A stretch of 64,000 nt of DNA. Origin: Micromussa lordhowensis. Its lineage: Eukaryota; Cnidaria; Anthozoa; Scleractinia; Lobophylliidae. A program made the position numbers and the translations under genes. The notes under the pieces are model-generated. The model saw only the letters and a list, made by a program, of their open reading frames with translations. It was not told the origin of the DNA and made no database searches. Below are positions 53,191 to 64,000 of this stretch, in pieces. The stretch is taken from the NCBI GenBank assembly GCA_964020085.1, contig OZ026597.1, positions 21,005,021-21,069,020 on the forward strand. The letters are read 5' to 3'. Numbering within the stretch: the first letter of the stretch is position 1; every line of letters begins with the position of its first letter.

Positions 53191-55440
53191 TGGGTATCGG
53201 TACCTTTTGGGGGATGAAACAAAATAATAAAGAAATTTTATTTGTATCGCAAAAGGGATACTATTTATTTATGATATTTTATCGTTTTAGAAGATTTCTC
53301 CAACCCCAGAAAATAACCTTCGGATCATTTTTAGTTTCCAAAAGATGACCCGGAAGAAGTTCACGAAAAGGAACCCCGCACTGATCAAGGCCGAAGGAGA
53401 AGCCAAATATCATAGGCTGATAATAGGCCTATCTTCTTAATTTTGTTTATTAGATATCACGAATAGTAATGTGTTAAAGTTGCTCTTGTGCCCAACGTGG
53501 CCTAAATTTAAAATGATCAAAAATGCAAACAAAGCTAGCTGGAGCTATCGTACAATTAATGAACCGTGAGCAGCAGTTGCGTGTGAAATAACGACTAGAA
53601 GAACAATTTGGAAGGTTTATCTTAATGTTCTGAACAAGTTCGTAAATCGAGTCATAAAGGGAGAACTTTGTGCTGCTGAGAATTCAAATGTGATTTAATA
53701 TCGGTATCTGAAAACTGCTGATGAGGCGTTACAGCTTTTGGGACTCATTTCACACTTTGTTTTACTACACCCGGAAAATTGGTTTTAATAAATAGTAATA
53801 ATGAGAACGTTTCTTCCATTTTGAGGCAACGAGCAATATCAACGCATTTCGAACGTTATCTTTTCTGGTTGCCCCTTTTTATAGAGGGCACATAACGACT
53901 GATAACATCAATTGGTATGGCATACTGGTTTTCATAAAACCCTTTTGCTGCCAGAAGCAACAAACAAGCTTTTAAAACATATAATTTGTTCAGAGCCACA
54001 TCGAGGAAATATCCTGAATGGTATTTTCCTTGTCTAGCCTATCGTGCATGAGTGAAAAGAAATGAAGCATTTTGTCACTCCTGAATAGGAAAGATCAAGC
54101 ACACTGGAAAAAAAGCAACAAATAACCTTCCTTTACCCTCGGTTCAATACAATACAATCTTTAGTTAAACACGAGACATAAGTGAGCCTAAAGCGAAGGC
54201 TCGTTAAAAACATGTACGTGTATCTATAATACTAATAAATACATACATTCCTAAGATATATACAAAGAAACTGCTAAAAAAATTAACTTTTCAAGCTTTT
54301 AACAACTACATAATCAACTAGAACAGAGATTGCAACGACACTCGAACTGGCCGAGCTTAACCCTTTGACTTGCAAGCGCGCATACACGCGCGCTGAGTGG
54401 TCAAGCTCTTTCTACCACTTGTGAAGTCATCAATTTAAATGTCAACAAATATTCTTGATAAGCAGATAATAGAGCAAGGATAGATCTATCCGCACAATGG
54501 ATGTCGGCGGCATTCTGACGTAGCAAATTTAAAAACAACCCTATCCGTTTTGGTGCAAAAATGGTGGTAAAATGGCCCATTATACCTATAATTGATCAAG
54601 GTCCCATTGCCAGGCTTTGCCCATAATGAACACTCAGCTTTTTACGGCAGCCAGAAAGAATATGAAACACAAAAGGTAGCAAGAGTAAAAGGGCCGGGAA
54701 AAAGGAAAGGGAAGGGACAAGAAAAAATTCGCAACGGGCAAATCGCAAAACAAAAGTCCAAATTTTGGCTTATGCGCCTGCCCCAGATTAAAATATTGTA
54801 CATTTTTGTACTTTATCCAAGCGGCATTTTTTGGGGAAAATTTGTCAATGAAAGGGTTTTAAGCTCTTTGAACTTAGCAACGAAATTCTTGAAATCGGGT
54901 GCCTCCCTTACATGGGAAAGTATATTGTTCCAGATGCGGCATGCAATATAAGAAAAAAGATTTTGTGTCTGAAAGAAAGAAAGAATTTTACTGTGATGTG
55001 TTTTTTAGCCTTCATTTAGACCCAACTTTTGTTGAGATTTTGACCCCCTAATTTGGCTAAATTTTAGTAACTGAACTAAGGCCTCAGAGCAGGGTGTCTT
55101 CCAGCCTCACAGATAAGCTTAGAATTTCCGATAAGTTTCCATATTTCGTCAGTGAAAGTAATGAATGTACCTCGAATTCGAGTGAAAATGAAATTCCGTG
55201 AGCTGGATTTTAGGGAACGTAGCACTCTTCACAAAATCGGTGAATGTTACCTTTCTGATACGGTCGCCAACCTCAGGTCGGCCAAAATTCAATTTTGGCT
55301 CGTAGCAAAGCAAACATAAGGAATTGGAAAATAATTAATTGCTTATTGATATATATATGTGTTAAAGCCTTTTCACTAACAAAAAATGAAGAAAAACTAT
55401 TTCTGGTCCCGAAGTCGAGTGGACCGCTTTTAGCGGGACT
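53191..55440. other. Intergenic DNA between the right array and the tandem gene duplication
   Basis: A plus frame at 54592-54951 is lysine-rich at first and may derive from a dispersed repeat, but shows no family motif. Nothing else is supportable. Confidence 0.4.
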
Positions 55441-56652
55441 GCCACCGTATGTTTACTCTTCCTGTTGTGAAGCGTGTTAAATTTTAGCAGAAAGACCTGC
55501 TCTATACAAACTACTTGAACCAAGTACAAAGCTAATGACGTCTTATGGCGTGAGTTAAAGTAACAATGGGAACTCTAATTTAGGAAACGGAACGTATTTA
55601 TACATTTAATCGCCTCCCAAATAATTCCGGGTTTCATGCTCGAGGCTCAACATCGTGACAGGAAGTGTTAATCATTAACTTACGTAATTTCAATGCAAAC
55701 TCAAAAGAGTTTTTTTATAACTTAATGCATGAAGAACTCAACTTGGGATAAATGCAACGTTATAACAAAAAAAACATAAAAGACGAAAACCAACCGGAAG
55801 ACTCTTCAGACTGACTAAAACACGGATATTGTCCGAAGCAGAACACGAAGCGAGACCTGAATAAAGAATAGGTCTCAATTCCTTTTTAACCACATCATTA
55901 CGTAATTTCCAGCCTTAAATGATTAATATGATTCAAAGATGGCTGGCGTGACTTGCTTCAGCATTTTAAAGCTGTTAAAGTCTTCCGTTGCGGCTTCGAA
56001 AGTCACTTTGCTTTTAATTTCATGGCTCGCTAATTATTGGTTGATTGCTCTGTCTGATTTGATACCGATCGAGCGGACGAAAATCTGATCTGAAAATCTC
56101 ACTCATTTGCCCTTTTTCAATCAAATGCGAGTTTTTTTACTGTTGTTGCATTTCAACATACACAGAAAAACGTTTAAACCTACAGCTTCATAAAACCAGA
56201 GTGTAGTTTGCCATCAGAACAATGATACCCGAACCCTTTAAAGGGAGTTACTGATTGCGATTTAGCTCTTATTAATCGAGCAGGGGCTCTGTATCGGAGA
56301 ATCTTGACGGAGGTCGTGAGTACAGACCGAACACAACAGATTGCAAATTAAGGTACCAAGCCCATGCGCAAATGCCACTTCTTATCAGTAAATTTGTTCA
56401 CGTTATTAGTTAGTAGGTAGGTCATGTTATTAGTCAGTAGGTAAAAGTATTCAAAACGTCTCCAAAAATGTTGCACAAGGCTACAATAAAAAAGGAGCTG
56501 GCGATGGTTTATTGAATCGAGTATGGCCAATTAGGTTAAAACATATAAAGGAATTCTGGATTGCTACTGCGTTCGGAGTAATATAAAAATGTAATAGGAA
56601 GCTAGCAGAAGAAAAATACCAAGAGAATAATACAGTTATGAAGTGTGCAAGA

Positions 56653-56658
56653 TTTATT
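56653..56658 (-). terminator. Poly(A) signal of secreted Cys-rich gene copy 1
   Basis: AATAAA on the minus strand, 113 bp past the stop codon. Confidence 0.45.
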
Positions 56659-56770
56659 TTTCTGTAGTTTGTCTGGTGTAGATTTACATGTTTAACTTAG
56701 TTTCTGATAAGTATTTTTCATTGCTGCTGTCATTGGCTTTTTTCATTATGGTTATAAATAATGCCAGTTG

Positions 56771-58142
56771 TTATTCCACAATCTTCGCACGTTTACAACC
56801 GGTAACAATGGGGCAGAATAAATTTCTTCCTGCGCACTTTGAAACATCCAAAAAGGACTTTTCAGTCTTTTCACAGTTCGTCGTGTTTCTGCAAACGTGA
56901 TAAATAAAGGGTTTGCCACAGACAGTAACAGTTCTGACGCTTTCCGTACACGAGCTGCACTGCACATTGAAAGGTGTTTGTGCTTCGATTTCTGCAGTTA
57001 TGGTACTACAGGTGACGGGCGATGGCAAAGGGCTTTGAGGTCTGGCGTCAACATATCCAATGGAATCGAACAATAGAATCAACCACCCAGTGAGCGTGAC
57101 AATATCGGTGACCTATAGCAGATCAGGAAGGAAACACAATTGGGTAAGATTTTTATTTAGTTTTAGCTGACATGCAAGTGCACCTTAAAAATTTAAATTT
57201 GCGGTGCGACTACTCCAACCAAAGCCACCCGACAACTGAAATTTTCTAGAAATTTAACGAATGAAAATTGTAGAGGTTAACAATAGTTTTCAAACAAATT
57301 ATCCAAAATGACCACAAATCTGTTGCCTTTGAGATGTACAGCTTGATTGCAAAGTTTATTTGTTGGAAAACTATTGTTAACCTCTGCGATTTTTATTTGA
57401 TAAATTTGTGGAACTTTTTGTCGGGTTGCCTTGGTTGGAGTAGTCGCACTGTAAGTAACCACTGAATCTCTAATATTCTTTTAACTAATTTTCAATACTA
57501 TGAGCTGGACATTGTGATGGGCCCTTTTACCATTAAATTGGTGTGGCATCATCCAAAGCTTCCAATGAAGACATTGCTTTATTTGATGTTACCACACGAT
57601 ATCTCACCACCCCCTCACCCATAAGTCCTCGAATTTGATCCAAGAAAAGAAATTTAGTGAGAACGTTAGTACCGACTGAACGTATTGAACACAAACAACT
57701 GCCGTACATTTCCTTGAACATCACTTCTGAGAAAAAACAGTGACGGTGGAGAAGCGACGCACATCATTGAACTGAATTGATAAATCATATGGAGACGGTA
57801 TCTCAGTCAAATTTGAAGATCTTAGTTTTTCTTGTGAGTGATCGTTATTGACTGTTGATCTGTATTTTCTGTTGATCTGTATTGATGCTGGCCGTTCTTA
57901 TTCTCTGAAGCTAGGACTTGGGAGGACTAATATTATTCAACAAATGAACCTTAATTTGTTAAAACCTGAGCCACTAAACGCAATCTATTAAGTTAACCTA
58001 CGGCGATAAAAGAATGTCTAAGAAAGGCGACAAAACATACTAAGTCTACTCAGAGAAGATTCTCAAACTTAAAAGCAACTATTCGAATTCCAGTGAAACA
58101 AGATAAAATGAAACATCTTACCAGTTTTAGAGGATTGACCAT
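56771..58142 (-). CDS. Secreted cysteine-rich protein, copy 1 (120 residues, unknown family)
   Basis: Exon 1 (58142-58122, MVNPLKL) ends CTG|gtaaga in phase 0. Exon 2 (57112-56771) starts after tctgctatag in phase 0 and ends TAA. The joined N-terminus has a hydrophobic core (VTLTGWLILLF) and a likely signal-peptide cleavage before RPQSPLP. The mature part of about 90 residues has nine cysteines with spacings including C-x2-C (CSSC), VCGKPFIYHVC, and FCPIVTGC near the end. I do not recognise the fold. The odd cysteine number suggests either a dimer or one free thiol. A TATATAAA lies 94 bp upstream of the ATG and a poly(A) signal follows. Secreted ligand, antimicrobial or structural roles are all possible. 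Confidence 0.7.
57206..57452. repeat. Foldback element in the intron of Cys-rich gene copy 1
   Basis: The left end gtgcgactactccaaccaa is inverted at the right end (ttggttggagtagtcgcac). Inner arms also pair (gaggttaacaatagttttc with gaaaactattgttaacctc). The whole is a long imperfect hairpin, repeated in unit 2, so insertion preceded the duplication. Confidence 0.75.
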
Positions 58143-58235
58143 TTTGAAGTTCTTTGCGTCTCTTTGAAAAGATATCTTTGAATTGAAACTGTTTTTATAA
58201 ACTTGAAGGATAGTTTTCTTTCTTTAGATTAAGCC

Positions 58236-58243
58236 TTTATATA
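58236..58243 (-). promoter_or_regulatory. TATA box of Cys-rich gene copy 1
   Basis: TATATAAA on the minus strand, 94 bp upstream of the ATG. The same element is preserved in copy 2. Confidence 0.5.
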
Positions 58244-60570
58244 CCGCCGGTTGATATGCTAAAAATACTTTTTTCAAATAAGAAATAGAGTTACAGATGG
58301 GCTAAATATAATTATCTTAGACAGTCAGATTTCGTTTCATACTAGTTGGTGCAGTCTGAACATAGCAGTTGAAGCATGGTTCTTTTCGTTTACACTCAAA
58401 ACAATCTATTGTTATGAAAAATATGTTTTCGAAACGGAACAAAATCTGGAAATGTTAAAGATGAATTCCATTTTGGTTGTCATCTGTTCATGGATAAGAG
58501 AAACTTTTAACGGAATTTTATTATTTTTCAGCAATAGAAAGAGTTGCTTTTTACAAGTGCACTTTGCACTTGTGCTTTTGGACCGCACATATACCACATG
58601 AGAAATATTAGCTGTACAGCAGATTTCACACATGACTGACTGACTTAATCATCCATTTTACAAACAACTTGAAGCAAGGTCAGAACTAATGACGTCTTAT
58701 CTGAGTTCATTTCGTGAAGTAACAATGGGAACTCAAGTTAGGAAACGAAACATGAAAATTGATTTGATCGCATGCCACTTTTAATGCCAAGTTTCAAACA
58801 GTGGATGAAATCTTCCCAGGCTAGATTGAGACTCAATTATTTAATATCACAACTGGAAGAGTTTGTCATTAAAATAATTATTTGCAGATGCGCACTAAAG
58901 AAATGTCTCTTAATGAATTCATGCATGAGTCCGTGTCATAAAAATATTAAACACAGTTAATTTCAAAAGGCACTTTCCAAACAGCGGGAAAATTCTTAAC
59001 GTTGACTAAAACAAAGGAACATCAGGAACAGAACGCAAGTTGAGATCGGAATAAGGAAAGGGGTCTCAGTCCTTATAAACGGGATGACACGTAATTTACA
59101 ATCTTTTAAAAGAACATCGTGTCACTATTTTGAATAATTCAACGATGAGTGTGGCGTCGCCCGTTCAGTCAACATTAAAAAGCTGTGAAAATCTTCCGTT
59201 GCGGCTTCAGATATTAATTAAACTAAGTTTGTATATGTTTTTGTATATGTACATCTCCAAATTGCATATCTGCAGAACGTTTTTTTTTATAAGAGCTTGC
59301 GAGGTCTCTTTTGAGGCATGTACCAATGGAATCATAAATGAAGGGGTTTGTCAATTAACATCACAAACGAAAGTTAATGTTTACTCTTCCTGTCGTGAAG
59401 CGTGTTAAATTTGCTCTATACAAACTATTTGAACCAAGGACAAAGCTAATGACGTCTTATGGCGTGAGTTAAAGTAACAATGGGAACTCTAATTTAGGAA
59501 ACGGAACGTATTTATACATTTAATCGCCTCCCAAATAATTCCGGGTTTCTAGCTCGAGGCTCAACATCGTAACAGGAAGTGTTAATCATTAACTTACTTA
59601 ATTCCAATGCAAACTCAAAAGTGTTTCTTTATGACTTCATGCATGAAGAACTCAACTTGGGATAAATGCAACGTTATAAAAAAACATAAAAGACATGTTC
59701 CAAACAACGTGGAGACTTCTCAGTCTGACTAACACACGGATATTGTCCGAAGCAGAACGCGAAGCGAGACCTGAATAAACTTGAATAGGTCTCAATTCCT
59801 TTTTAACCACATGCTACGTAATTTCCAGCCTTAAATGATTAATATGATTTAAAGATGGCTGGCGTGACTTGCTTCAGCATTTTAAAGCTGTTCAAGTCTT
59901 GCGTTACGGCTTCGAAACTCACTTTGCTTTTAATTTCATGGCTCGCTAATTATTTTTTGATTGCTCTGTCTGATTTGATACCGATCTAGAGTATGAAAAT
60001 CTGATCTGAAAATCTCACTCATTTGCCCCTTTTGAATCAATGCGACTTTTTTTTTTACCGTTGTTGCATTTCCACATACACAGAAAAACGTTTAAACCTA
60101 CAGTTTGATAAAACCAGAGTGTAGTTTCCCACATCAGAACAATGATACCCGAACCCTTTAAAGGGAGTTACTGATTGCGATTTAGCTCTTATTAATCGAG
60201 CAGGGGCTCTGTATCGGAGAATCTTGACGGAGGTCGTGAGTACAGACCGAACACAACAGATTGCAAATTAAGGTACCAAGCCCATGCGCAAATGCCACTT
60301 CTTATCAGTAAATTTGTTCACGTTATTAGTTAGTAGGTAGGTCATGTTATTAGTCAGTAGGTAAAAGTATTCAAAACGTCTCCAAAAACGTTGCACAAGG
60401 CTACAATAAAAAAGGAGCTGGCGATGGTTTATTGAATCGAGTATGGCCAATTAGGTTAAAACATATAAAGGAATTCTGGATTGCTACTGCGTTCGGAGTA
60501 ATATAAAAATGTAATAGGAAGCTAGCAGAAGAAAAATACCAAGAGAATAATACAGTTAGAGTGTGCAAGA

Positions 60571-60576
60571 TTTATT
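60571..60576 (-). terminator. Poly(A) signal of secreted Cys-rich gene copy 2
   Basis: AATAAA on the minus strand, 113 bp past the stop codon, at the same place as in copy 1. Confidence 0.45.
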
Positions 60577-60688
60577 TTTCTGTAGTTTGTCTGGTGTAGA
60601 TTTACATGTTTAACTTAGTTCCTAATAAGTATTTTTCATTGCTGCTGTCATTGGCTTTTTTCATTATGGTTATAAATAATGCCAGTTG

Positions 60689-62035
60689 TTATTCCACAAT
60701 CTTCGCACGTTTACAACCGGTAACAATGGGGCAGAATAAATTTCTTCCTGCGCACTTTGAAACATCCAAAAAGGACTTTTCAGTCTTTTCACAGTTCGTC
60801 GTGTTTCTGCAAACGTGATAAATAAAGGATTTGCCACAGACAGTAACAGTTCTGACGCTTTCCGTACACGAGCTGCACTGCACATTGAAAGGTGTTTGTG
60901 CTTCGATTTCTGCAGTTATGGTACTACAGGTGACGGGCGATGGCAAAGGGCTTTGAGGTCTGGCGTCAACATATCCAATGGAATCGAACAATAGAATCAA
61001 CCACCCAGTGAGCGTGACAATATCGGTGACCTATAGCAGATCAGGAAGGAAACACAATTGGGTAAGATTTTTATTTAGTTTTAGCTGACATGCAAGTGCA
61101 CCTTAAAAATTTAAATTTGCGGTGCGACTACTCCAACCAAAGCCACCCGACAACTGAAATTTTCTAGAAATTTAACGAATGAAAATTGCAGAGGTTAACA
61201 ATAGTTTTCAAACAAATTATCCAAAATGACCACAAATCTGTTGCCTTTGAGATGTACAGCTTGATTGCAAAGTTTATTTGTTGGAAAACTATTGTTAACC
61301 TCTGCGATTTTTATTTGATAAATTTGTGGAACTTTTTGTCGGGTTGCCTTGGTTGGAGTAGTCGCACTGTAAGTAACCACTGAATCTCTAATATTCTTTT
61401 AACTAATTTTCAATACTATGAGCTGGACATTGTGATGGGCCCTTTTACCATTAAATTGGTGTGGCATCATCCAAAGCTTCCAATGAAGACATTGCTTTAT
61501 CTGATGTTAACACACGATATCTCCTCAACCCCTCACCCATAAGTCCTCGAATTTGATCCAAGAATACAAAGTTAGTAAGAACGTTAGTACCGAACGTATT
61601 GAACACAAACAACTGCCGTACATTTCCTTGGATATCACTTCTGAGAAAAAACAATGACTATAGAGAAGCGAGGCACATCATTGAACTGAATTAATAAATC
61701 ATATGGAGACAGTATCTCAGTTTGAAGATCTTAGTTTTTCGTGTGAGTGATCTTTATTGACTGTTGGTCTGTATTGATGCTGACCGTTCTTATTCACTGA
61801 AGCTAGGACTTGGGAGGACTAATATTATGCACCAAACGAACCTTAATTTGTTAAAACATGACCCACTAAACGCAATCTATTAAGTTAACCTACGGCGATA
61901 AAAGAATGTCTAAGAAAGGCGACAAAACATACTAAGTCTACTCAGAGAATAATTCTAAAACTTAAAAGCAGCTATTCGAATTCCAGTGAAACAAGATAAA
62001 ATGAAACATCTTACCAGCTTTAGAGGATTGACCAT
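60689..62035 (-). CDS. Secreted cysteine-rich protein, copy 2 (120 residues, unknown family)
   Basis: Exons 62035-62015 and 61030-60689 have the same phase-0 intron as copy 1. The predicted protein differs from copy 1 at one residue (GKSF instead of GKPF). Exon 1 has one synonymous difference (AAG for AAA). All nine cysteines, the signal peptide and the splice sites are kept, so both copies should be functional. The near-identity of exons, intron and 3' flank implies a recent duplication or gene conversion. Confidence 0.7.
61124..61370. repeat. Foldback element in the intron of Cys-rich gene copy 2
   Basis: Counterpart of 57206-57452. Here the left inner arm reads gcagaggttaac, matching the right arm better than in copy 1 (gtagaggttaac), so one substitution separates the copies. 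Confidence 0.75.
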
Positions 62036-62128
62036 TTTGAAGTTCTTTGCGTCTCTTTGAAAAGATATCTTTGAATTGAAACTGTTTTTATAAACTTGAA
62101 GAATAGTTTGCTTTCTTGAGATTAAGCC

Positions 62129-62136
62129 TTTATATA
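62129..62136 (-). promoter_or_regulatory. TATA box of Cys-rich gene copy 2
   Basis: TATATAAA on the minus strand, 94 bp upstream of the ATG, at the same place as in copy 1. Confidence 0.5.
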
Positions 62137-63300
62137 CCGTTGATATGCTAAAAATACTTTTTCCAAAAAATAAATAGAGTTACAGAAACGCTAAATATAT
62201 TTCTCTTAGACAGTCAGATTTCGTTTCATATATACTAATTGGTGCAAAGTCTGAACAAAGCAAGTGAAGCATGGTTCTTTTAGTTTACTTACAAAAGCAT
62301 CCATTGTTATGAAAAATATATTTTCGAAACGGAACACAATCTTTAAGCGCTAAAGATGAATTCCAATCTTGTTGTGATCTGCTCGTGGATAATTTAACCC
62401 TTTTTTTCAGAAAAAGAAGAGCGTGTGTTTCAGAGTCTGGGCAATCAAAATAAAAGAGAACTTTTAATGATGCAGAAAAACGTCCAGACGCTGTCTTTGA
62501 AGATAAAAATAACGGCCGAATCTTACTGAGCTTACGAGGTCTCCTTAAGGCACTTAACCATGAAATAAAAACGAATGCATTTGAGTTATTAGGGAAAGTT
62601 AATGTTTAACACTTCCTTTTACGATGCTTGTTTATTTTTAGCTGTCGGAAGTAACATTCATCAGTACAGACAACTTAAAGCAACGTCAGAAGTAATGACG
62701 TCTCTTCTAAGTTCAGGTCGAGATCAGAGGTCCTGTTGGATGAAACTATCTGAACATTTGGTGATTTGGAACAGGCTGGTACTCAATTCGCAGATAACCT
62801 TTAAGTGAAAGGAAAAGCAATAATGATTAGAGCACTCGCAACGGAGGGGTCTGGGTCGCGAAGTAACAATGGAAACTCTAATTAGGAAACGAACCATGAA
62901 AATGCAATTGATCGTATTCCGCCTTAAATGCCAAGTTTCATGCAGTGGAAGAAAGTTTGCCAGGCTAAATCGAGACTCGATTATTCAACATCACACCAGA
63001 AAGTGTTAATCTTATCATTAAATTAATATATTTGAAATGCGAACTCAAGAAATGTTTCTCGATGATTTCATCAGCTTCATGCATGAGTCCGCTTGATGAA
63101 CTTAACTTCAGACAAATGCAACACCGCCAACATCATCAAAGCATTAAACCTAGTTAATTCCGGGAAAATTCTTCACGTTGACTAACAAAAAAGAACCATC
63201 ATGAGCAAAACGCTAAGTAGGATCGGATAAAGCGAAGAGGTCTCAGTTCTCATAAATCGGATGTTACGTAGCTTACACCACAGGCGTCCCAAGCTCACGT

Positions 63301-64000
63301 TTAGAGAAAGCGAAGAATTAATTATCTATTTATTCATATAGGCGTCACGCGGACGCGGTGCGAGTTGGAACGTGACCTTTCATCTTACAAGGTGTTTACA
63401 CGAGAACCGTTGAGAATTTGAACGCTTTATAAGACGTTGTATGGGGAAAAATATCGTTGATTTACAACGCTAAATACTATGAAATATCCACGTTTCTTAA
63501 GTAAGATGATTAAAACAAACTCACCTCTTGTGTGTCCGTTGTGCTTTTTCATTATTTTCGCTGTTTTAGTTTGCGCCCAGAAAATCCATCCGATCGGAAA
63601 TTTTTCCTCCCACAGTTAAGACTCTATGATCCTTGCACCCGCACAAATGTCTCTTCTTCGAAAATCCTCGCGCATTACGCTGAAAATGAGCATTTTCCAC
63701 CGCCGATTCCTCGATCACTTCTTTCTTTGGCACCTTGTGATATTCTGACCGGACACGGCCGCGGAAGAGGCTTGGGCCAAAGGTCAAATTTCGCACTATC
63801 CACGGTGGTACAGTCAATTAATGTACATTACTTACCCCATCCCCTGAGTGAACTATTGCTTTGCTCCATTGTCCCGATCAACCAATGGCATAGCGAGGTG
63901 ACGCGACGAGAGATAAACAACGGACACGATTTGAATATTCTGCGGGTACTTACGAGCATGAAAATGGCGCAATCATTTCTTTCCCCAACGCAGCAACTCA
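63301..64000. other. Right edge: possible exons on both strands, unresolved
   Basis: On the minus strand, ATG AAA AAG CAC AAC GGA CAC ACA AGA G (63554-63527) is followed by a good donor (gtgagt), and a longer open frame lies just upstream (63566-63817). On the plus strand, ATG AAA ATG GCG CAA TCA opens at 63958 and runs off the window. None has a recognisable product. Confidence 0.25.

Larger units (their letters stand above)
55445..59378. repeat. Tandem duplication unit 1 (about 3.9 kb)
   Basis: Colinear with unit 2 at an offset of 3918 bp around the gene. The unit begins near gtttactcttcctgt(t/c)gtgaagcg (55450 and 59380). Large stretches are near-identical, while others (58150-58700 against 62050-62700) have diverged. 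Within the unit, 55550-55700 and 58725-58900 are themselves related, pointing to older rounds of duplication. Confidence 0.8.
59379..63300. repeat. Tandem duplication unit 2 (about 3.9 kb)
   Basis: Second copy of the unit starting near 55445, in direct orientation. The right-hand part (62690-63250) matches 58660-59100 of unit 1 more weakly. Confidence 0.8.

Noticed and set aside
54592..54951. Plus-strand 119-codon frame
   Set aside because: Lys/Gly-rich then hydrophobic without any motif, splice signal or neighbouring gene structure. It may be dispersed-repeat sequence.

Overview
The window looks like nuclear DNA of an invertebrate animal, most likely an anthozoan cnidarian such as a stony coral. 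It is AT-rich, with short multi-exon genes bounded by GT-AG introns, dense transposon debris, many TACATGTA palindromes and no prokaryote-style operons. The taxon is inferred from the repeat and gene flavour and was not tested. Most genes were assembled by eye from exon phase, splice sites and protein pattern, because few of them form long open frames.

Layout. (1) 1-7400, minus strand: the 5' exons of a neuropathy-target-esterase-like gene (PNPLA6/7 family), a membrane-anchored lysophospholipase. It is divergent from (2) an uncharacterised 342-residue gene at 7967-13073 (+), whose second intron carries a 1.36-kb inverted-repeat transposon. A TGACGTCA site lies in the 566-bp gap between the two starts. 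(3) 14653-21659, minus strand: an apparently complete tyrosine-recombinase retrotransposon of the split-direct-repeat (Ngaro/PAT) kind. Its gag, RT-RNase H and recombinase frames each start at a phase-0 splice acceptor, and all three match one phase-0 donor at the end of a shared leader exon. (4) 25928-26904 (+) and 38302-39523 (-): two convergent two-exon genes for secreted IL-17-like cystine-knot proteins. Between them lie several inverted-repeat elements, a LINE (ORF1 35149-35715, intact ORF2 31078-34809, both minus) and a tRNA-derived SINE. (5) 39.7-43.7 kb: a diverged duplication that has received a Penelope-like GIY-YIG fragment and a Harbinger-type miniature transposon with clean TTA target duplications. 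(6) 46.6-53.2 kb: two tandem arrays of opposite strand bias flanking mostly featureless DNA, with a perfect 38-bp palindrome and one plausible exon. (7) 55.4-63.3 kb: a tandem duplication with a unit of about 3.9 kb. Each unit carries one two-exon gene for a secreted 120-residue cysteine-rich protein with its own TATA box and poly(A) signal; the two proteins differ at one residue.

The genes do not form a pathway. The themes are a divergent promoter pair on the left, a cluster of small secreted cysteine-rich protein genes (two IL-17-like, two of unknown family) with the same design (tiny first exon, phase-0 intron inside the signal peptide), and heavy transposon activity. The retroelement's splicing layout and the secreted-protein cluster are the parts most worth following up.
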